Shown piece by piece: positions 56,790 to 64,000 of a stretch of DNA of 64,000 bases (the first letter of the stretch is position 1; the number at the start of each line of letters is the position of its first letter). The notes beneath the pieces were generated by a model. The model saw nothing but the letters and a program-made list of their open reading frames with translations. It ran no database searches and was not told the DNA's origin. Location of the stretch: positions 15,810,001-15,874,000 of the forward strand of contig CM121342.1 in assembly GCA_051530055.1 (NCBI GenBank), given 5' to 3'. The position numbers were made by a program, and so were the translations under genes. This stretch comes from Neoechinorhynchus agilis. Taxonomy: Eukaryota > Acanthocephala.

Positions 56790-59700
56790 TTTAAATGAAG
56801 TGCCAATCAAAATTGGTGTTTTGATCGCAAATGAGAATTGGCAGGCTGTATCCATCAATGCATATATTGAAGATCAAAATGGCCACCTTTTGTACAAACT
56901 CGATTCTGAGATTATCAGACCATTCGAACCAAGGACATTTGAGCTTTTGATGGTGGATAAGAACTCGATTCAATCTTTAAAGTCCGGAATCTTGAAATTG
57001 ATATTAAGTGGACGGTGCCAAGAATGCTTAGGCATAATTGCGGCATTACTTGAGTGCTTATGTTAGTCATCATTTCACGCGAGATCGATCCCTTATCGTA
57101 AATTAGAAATGCGACAGTAATTAACTGAAACTTTATTATCGCTTTCGTTAATTTTTAAAGGGTTCGTTTATCGGATATTGTTGCTTAATCGTGATAAAAC
57201 GGAATGAAAAATAAACCTAGAACAAAATCTGAAAAACCCAAATTCGAAATTGTACCACGTCCTGAATTTTCGGTTTCCGGTGATCTGAATCTATTTTTTG
57301 GATCTATATCAAGTAACGCTGCTCGATAATGCAAGACAACATTATTGAGGAAACTATAACCGTTCAATTATATGGCGCAAATCTGATGCTTATTATTCAG
57401 ACTGATAGGAAACTGTACAAACAGGGGGACATAGGTAGCTTGCACTCTTGTCTGTTATTTATCCTTTCGGTTTTTAGTTTCACTCAGATGTTTGGTTCTA
57501 TACTCTGATGAGCTAATTGGATATCAAGGACCGATTGTTTTGGCTGTTACGGTATTCTATATTGTAAATACTAAAAAATCATCACACATAGTTCTTAGGA
57601 TCCCGGCGGTAATGTCATTCGATTGTGGGACGACGAGGAAACTAAAGCAGGTGAGTTTTCATCCTTCACAAATCGTAAACTTTCACACAACAATAGGGGT
57701 ATTTTCTGCGGATTTCCAAATCCCTCTTATGACTTCCATAAATGGAAACTACTCAATCGAGTGCCGTGCCCACGATGTGGTCGCCACTGAAACAGTTGAA
57801 GTTATTAATTTTTGTTAGTGCAAGCGATTTTCATTGTACCTGCTAAATCATTTTTCTAGATCGGAAAATAATTGGCCTTTACATCTATTGTCCCAGTTAC
57901 CTATTCATTAGATCGTCACATGAACAAACAATTTCTAATGTAGTTCTTCCGATCATCGTCCAGACCATGTACGCAAACAATCATCCAGCAGAAACGATAT
58001 TGGAAATTACTGGCTATTGCTCTGTTTATCAGAAAGCATCCACTAAAGCAGCAATTATTTTCAATTATACGGTTAACGGGGTATGTTCGTTATAAGAAAA
58101 ATAACGCAACTTATATCTGTCCGGCATTATATCCGCTGCTTCTTTTCCAATACACACCCACTAAAAGTGTTTAAAAATAAGGCACACTTTGAAAGTAGTG
58201 AATACTTGCTATTTCGCTCTAAATGGTTGTGTTTGTAATTTTATTTTAATCTGCATTTTGGATATTGGATGGTCTCACTCATTTAGATCATTGGTGAATA
58301 CTCGATCGAAATACCGATCGGTGCGATATTAGAAATGTATGAGGAAAACAACGAATGTCAGTTTTTGCACGTCTCAGTAACAGCAGTCGATCCATGGTAT
58401 TTTGAGTCCATAAAAGTTTCCAGGACAGTAGAGCTAAGGAAACGAACAATCGATATTGAACTCGTAACTCAGTGTAAATACTTTCCGAATTATGCGAATC
58501 TGATTTGGGTAAGCTACATTATCTGAATCCATTCTAAATATCGACAAATCATGAAAAGTTTAGGATATTGGGAATGCAGGATTCTCTTAATACTTTCAAT
58601 CTGGCCTATGAATGGTCTACTGAACTTCAAGTACTTTCACTTCAAAACATTACGAGCAATTCTAGTTCTGGAGTTTCTCAGACGCTTGGAGATGGAACCT
58701 TCTCTTTCTTTGAGTTCATAGGACCATTCGAAGTAGACTATTTCGACTTGGTTGCAATTCTTATGCTCGATGATTGGACCATGAGGAAAACTTTTGTTTG
58801 CAAGAAACAACCATTGGACCACAGATTTATTTCACTCAGAATTACTTCAGATTTGATGGCACAATATCCAGTCAGTTGCCCATTTATGTGTTTGTCTTCT
58901 ACCACATGCGTCCAGATTGATTACCCAATATCAATCGAATTGAGTTCAAAGGAACCGTTACTAAAAGCTTACTACACCGTTTGTTCCTATTGAGCAACTT
59001 CGAATCGGAATCGATGCTGACCTAACCACTTAAACTCTAGTTAATGAGCCAGATTAAAAATTCAAAATGTTGACTTTTCAGCTAAAGGAAGATGTAAAAT
59101 TGCAGTTCACATAAGCCTAAAGTCGTATTTGTATTCGTACTGGTCAGCATCGATCTCGATTTTACTTAAACATTACAGTCACATTTTAAGTCGGACATCT
59201 AAATTAGGTTATTTCAAGGGGACAGATTTTAATATTTGAAGAAATCGAAATCCTGCATTGCAAAACTGTGGCCTACCTTCAATTCATCACTAGTGCTATT
59301 ATGGGTCCAATGGCAAGAATACTCGTGATCGGAATCCGCCAATCAACCGACGATGATGTGTTTTTATCGAACAGCGTTAGCATACATGTTGACAATTTCA
59401 GACAAACTTCAAAAGAGAATCGAATATTTAACGTTGAACTTGTGAAAGCGAAGGACATTTCTGGTCGTACTATAGAAATCCACGCACACGGATCGCAAAT
59501 CGAGTTCGATTGCGGATGGTGGTCATTTTGGTCTAAAAATGAGCACCAACACCAAGTTATAGATGATCTTAAATCGCAGGTTCATGGACGCGAATAGTTT
59601 CTTGCGACTCAAAACTCTCCCATATTCTCAGGTTCTAAAGCTTCAAAGGCGAAATGACTTGGCAGCCATTTGGCCATTAACTCCGTTCCAGTATTCGACT

Positions 59701-62700
59701 TTTGATGTTCCAATCGAACATCAATTCAGTAAAGATGGAATCTTTCTGAGGACTATCGCTATTCAGAATAATCATTGCCCGGGTGAAATGTTTAAATGCC
59801 GACAATCTGGAATGTGTATCGATTCGTCTTTTGTCTGCGATGGAATATCAGATTGTCCGTTATCAAATGATGACGAAGATGAGTGCGGTAGGTCTAAAAC
59901 TTCATTTTAAATACGGTTTGAAGCACTTGGTTTCTCTAACCCGCTGACATCAACACGAACATCAAGAATCTACCCCCGTCTGAAATCCATTTCGAAGCCA
60001 AATCTCTTATCGTTCACCTAATTCGTGTGAAACAAAAACTTCTATTTGTTCAAAGGCGATAATGACACCATTATATTTCGACCGTGGAGCAAGAAAGTGA
60101 CATCAAAAGATTTTGAAGATGATTTTTTGTGGATTGAAAGGCCGTGTGGTCCATGGTACCCAGAAGGTCGTCTTCAGGTCATCAAATTTGAATTACCTAA
60201 ATCCATCGATCGTCACTGGATTAGTGGGTTATACTCTTCCGTCCGGCAACCACTTCAATTTATTTCCGATGAAATGCAGGTTTGTCCCATTTGATTAAAT
60301 TTGGCTCGCTTCGTTTAATTGGAATTAAATTTCTACATGGTTTGTTCTGCACGAAATGATTTTGGCCGCCACTGCTCTTCAGAAATAAGCGCAAGAAATA
60401 GTCTTAGGTTATCACAAGATTGTTAAAACGCCGTTACGTCTGGGATTTTGTCTTCATTTTAAAAATTTCCTACGTTGTGTGGGACTCAGTGCGGTTGAGG
60501 TTGTAGTCCCGATGTTATTCTACTGTTATAAATGAACTGAGCCAGTTAATGTATCTTCTCGTTTTGTTCAATGCTGCTATTCGCTTATGTGAACAGTTTA
60601 ATCCACGCGACCTTCGACCTTTTGACGCCACGATATCACTACCCCCTTTGGCGAGGTTTGGTGAAATTGTTTCAGTCCAAATAGATGTGACAAACTGGAC
60701 GTCTGATGATATAGAGGTAAGAATTAAAGGCTTTCATATAAGTTTTATTGGAGTCGAAGACCAGGTTTTGGTCGTTCTAGAAAAAAGTTACGGTTATTCA
60801 GTTGTAAGTTCGATGGGTGATGGCTTAATGGTGGTTTCGCCTGAGTCAAAAGACCACCACCTCGTTTTAATAGTGAGTACTATGCCTATTCGTGGCAGAT
60901 ATCATGGCATTTCGTTTTAGATGTACGGAAAATCAAGCAGAAGGACGTTCATACCAATTAAACCCCAACGATTGGGCGAGGTAACAGTAATCGTTAAAGC
61001 ATATTCAGCTATCGGATTCAGTCGAACGGAGCAATCAATCAAAGTAGAGGTATACTTGACCTTGTATGCAATCTTTATAGTCAAAAGTTTATGTAGTCTG
61101 AAGGAGTTGAAGTGCGCTTTCACACATCTACCCTCATAAGTCTGATCAATAAACCTAATCAACTAGTTGACTTTTCCTTGAATATTAGTCAAAATCATCA
61201 ACTCCCTCTGAATTGGTATTACGAACACGTGCCGGATTCTATTAAATGCGAACTGATGATTACAGGTAACTGGATACTGAAACAAAGATTATTAAGTTAT
61301 TTTTTTAATTCAAATTTCACTGTCTAAAATGCTTACGAAAATCTTTTGAATAGCTTATATAACAGGTCTAAAAGTCACGAATAACAAATAGAAGACTTCT
61401 GCCTAACATAAATAATCTCCATAACGCCATGCTTTGATATAAACAGGAGATGTAAATGGCCCAATGGCATTACCAACGGATATTAAGCATTCGCTAGATC
61501 TTATCATGATGCCACTGGTGGATCAAGCCGTTTTCCGCTACGCCCAAAACCTTTTTTCATTGGGTTATTGCAGAGGAAGTGCAAGGACGATAGCAACTTG
61601 TGATCCGGATGAATACATTTGTGCAATGGCTGATGCCTTGTCGATGATAAGTAGATTTTTAAGAGAGGATGGATCTCTCGATGGAAGCCTCAAGTACGTC
61701 TTAGCTATGAATGATCCTCCATATTTTTCGTGTTCTGGTATTATTAGGTTCACACTACTGGTTATTATACTTTTTGGAGACACTCGTCTGCTTTATCCAA
61801 ATATTGAGCAAACATCAACGTGCGGATTTACACTCGATCCTGGTATGATTTTAAAGTTGGAGCACTTTATTCTTGGCGCAGCAAATGATTTCGATGACCT
61901 TACGAAAGTTATGATTTTCATGTCAAAACTAAAAATCCCATTGCACTTCGATTGCCCAAAGAATCAGAGTGGGAACTGGATAGATTCCATTTATTACTAC
62001 TCCATTTGTGCCCTAGTTTCAAAACAAAACCGCAACGAGTTTACTCGCCATGCAATAGAAAAGCTCAAGAACATATCAGATGTACCGTTGAAGCCTCACC
62101 CTGATTCCAGAGTTCCAAGATTATATCCCTTACAGATAACTGAGCCTCCTTCGAACTTCATACTTGCACTGGCGTTCCTTTTAAATGGAAGTGAGATTTT
62201 TCTAAGGCGGATGTGAAGATTAGCACGGAGCATTTGCTTTGTCATTCGAGCACCATGGTTTGAGCTTGATATATATAATAATTTACTGGCACGTTGTCCA
62301 ATCATTCATGTGTGCATTTGTTCAATTTCGCTTGTTCAAGTTTCTGAGAACAAAAGCGCTGTATAAAGGCTTATCAGTTAGACCTCCAAAAAGACAATGA
62401 TCCATTCCAGTCATTTCTATATTCAGTTATTTATGAATGGATATTGTTCTTTCTATTAAATGTCAAGGGGGAAATTTCGTTAAGTGAAGGCACCCCGCAT
62501 TGTTCAAGATTATCTAAAGATCTTTACGGTCAGCGGCGAAAAACATCACCACTAGGTGATTGAATTCTATTACTAAGCCTGGACAGGACTAAGAAAAATC
62601 CCACATTCAACACAATCTCTCTTGGAAATGGACAATCATTCGGATGCATTGAACGTGGTACGATCCCTTGTTCGTTTCCGGTCTAAATTCGACGGATATG

Positions 62701-63710
62701 GTGGTGTTATAGAGACCGTGATAGCTCAAAGATCTATCTTAAAATACAGCCTCGGTTCGGCGGACATTCATGCCAAGTATAGACTCCAATTTACATTCAA
62801 TCATAAGCCCGATCAACGTATTGTGATTGAAGACTCTTCTGTTATGCGTATTTGGCGAATGGCTTGTGATTGGACTTTGCCTTATGTCAGAATTGAAGGC
62901 ATGGGTACAGGTCAAGCAGTTGTGCAGATGAGTTTGACAAAGAACGTTCAATATGAATGGCAATTAAGACAAGACAATGACGAGCGACTTCAGTTGAACG
63001 TCAGCGTAGTGGGAAGTCACAGAAACTTTAGTCGACTTCTTTACACACCGTGCTTTAGCTGGTAAGTTTAGCTGCTCGTTTATTGTAGACTTTTGGTGCT
63101 TTCGCTCTTTTACCAATGTACATTTTAAGTGCTTTATGTTTCATCGTTTCAATGCATGTAAGTTTTTCTTATTTGAAGGATCTCATTTTCAGTAAGTTAT
63201 ATCTTAAGATTCAGCAAAAGACAGGTATACTTGAACTTATTTGAAGAGTCTTAACCTGTTTTTCATATCGCTAAAATTCTTTAAATGGAACCTAACTGCT
63301 AGACTAGGTCGTACACTTCATTCTCTCCCTCTCACTATTGAAGCCCCACTCTGTCCGCTGATCGTTCGACGTCACTTTATCATGATTCTTTCCACACGCA
63401 CACAGTTACGTGCAGTCTCTTTTTTTTATCAAATCAAACCTGAACGACGCGCAAACTTTTCCACTCACAGTTTCTCCCAATGCATTGGTCGTCGGATCGC
63501 TTTTGAACTACGGATTCCAAGTGGGTACGTGATTGATCAGGGTCGACTTGGTGAAAACGCCTGGTGGGACTATAACTCTGGACTAGTTAGCTTTGTGTTC
63601 AATCACGTTAGTATATTGGCAATTAATGCACAGAGCGAATTTCAAATTTTTAGATTTCAAACAATGAACAATGCTGGACGTTCAAAGCCGATCGTCTTGT
63701 TCCAGTAAGC
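56790..63710 (+). CDS. macroglobulin complement-related (Mcr-like) protein, no thioester
   Basis: Large multi-exon gene of the alpha-2-macroglobulin/TEP superfamily. An MG1-like start (about 56797-57010) is followed by the family motif TDRKLYKQGD (about 57400) and MG domains (57490-57820, 57880-58085, 58290-58510, 58565-58990, 59220-59600). An LDLa domain follows (about 59775-59890; CPGEMFKCRQSGMC, six Cys and DGISDCPLSNDDEDE). Later MG domains (60046-60290, 60549-60720, 60780-61050, 61110-61265) precede a thioester-like helical domain (about 61450-62216). A CUB/helical part (62600-63065) and a receptor-binding-like domain (63270-63708) complete it. At the thioester position (family MPYGCGEQ) the sequence reads MPLVDQ, so no thioester can form. 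LDLa inside an A2M-type protein is known from insect Mcr. The N-terminal signal exon and the 3' end are not seen. Confidence 0.8.
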
Positions 63711-64000
63711 AACCTGACAAGATATTATTCTATCAGAGCTTTCGATTTAAATGAGCCAAGTAAGAAATTTGTGTACAAATCACTTTTTGTTCTCTAAAGC
63801 AACTACAGTGAAAAAAAACTGAGTTTTGAACCTTTCTTGTTTTTTCGTAATACTTCCATGAAACATTAGTGTTAATTCCGTATCTACCATCCCCTCGATT
63901 ATTAGTAGTGACTTAACCTTATTCTCCTTTATTCACAAGAGATCCCTAAAAAATGGAGGAAAATTTGCTCTTTTTGGCGCGCAATTTCGCCGGAAGAATT
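63711..64000. other. intron or 3' flank of Mcr-like gene, to window edge
   Basis: AT-rich. An AG at about 63940 (CACAAG) precedes an open frame that runs to the right edge and may be a further exon. The window ends before this can be decided. Confidence 0.35.

Noticed and set aside
1-64000. tRNA, rRNA or CRISPR features
   Set aside because: No cloverleaf-compatible A and B box pair outside the SINE-like repeats, no rRNA-like block, and no direct repeats with unique spacers. The tandem arrays have no unique spacers.

Overview
This is eukaryotic, animal (metazoan) DNA. The genes are split by many short introns (about 40-60 bp is common), the base composition is AT-rich, and the gene set is metazoan: SRP68, CDT1, FCHO, SLC35C1, mL46, HYPK, an AMT-type ammonium transporter and a macroglobulin/complement-related protein with an LDLa insert. 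The compact layout, the LDLa-bearing macroglobulin and the mix of repeats suggest a small invertebrate. A nematode or another ecdysozoan is my best guess, but the window does not prove it.

Layout: 0.6-2.8 kb DDX54-type nucleolar RNA helicase (+); 4.6-5.2 kb EF-hand calcium sensor (+); 5.6-5.9 kb HYPK (-); 6.5-7.6 kb small inverted-repeat element and the 3' part of a LINE with a restriction-like endonuclease (-); 10.1-13.3 kb 328-bp satellite (10 copies); 14.7-15.5 kb BTB/T1-domain protein (+); 16.4-17.7 kb mitochondrial ribosomal protein mL46 (+), with a palindromic Penelope-like remnant in an intron; 18.4-20.2 kb 433-bp tandem array; 21.1-22.4 kb GDP-fucose transporter SLC35C1 (+); 22.6-27.0 kb 114-bp minisatellite (about 38 copies); 28.3-30.2 kb CDT1 (+); 30.4-32.4 kb Penelope-like element abutting a LINE (-); 32.6-33.9 kb histidine acid phosphatase (+); 34.1-34.8 kb small single-pass membrane protein (+); 35.0-37.3 kb SRP68 (-), head-to-head with a 92-residue orphan (+); 38.6-43.1 kb FCHO-type F-BAR/mu-homology endocytic protein (+); 43.7-46.0 kb ammonium transporter (-); 47.7-49.2 kb SINE-like repeat, peptidyl-tRNA hydrolase-like fragment and LINE reverse-transcriptase relic; 49.5-50.3 kb coiled-coil protein (+); 50.4-53.3 kb multi-PLAT-domain protein (+); 53.5-55.5 kb two orphan genes (-) separated by a SINE-like repeat; 56.8 kb to the right edge, a macroglobulin complement-related (Mcr-like) gene (+), probably continuing past the window.

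The genes do not form one pathway. They are an ordinary mix of housekeeping genes (ribosome assembly, mitochondrial translation, protein targeting, replication licensing, endocytosis, Golgi nucleotide-sugar transport) interrupted by repeats. About 9.3 kb of the 17 kb between 10.1 and 27.0 kb is tandem repeat. The most unusual protein observations are an ammonium transporter with Phe in place of the first pore histidine, a macroglobulin-family protein without the thioester motif, and a PLAT-repeat protein with a lysine-rich tail. The most unusual non-coding observations are a 114-bp array whose units each carry a short complete ORF, and a palindrome carrying a hammerhead-like Penelope motif inside the mL46 gene. 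Exon boundaries were read by eye and are approximate unless exact positions are stated.
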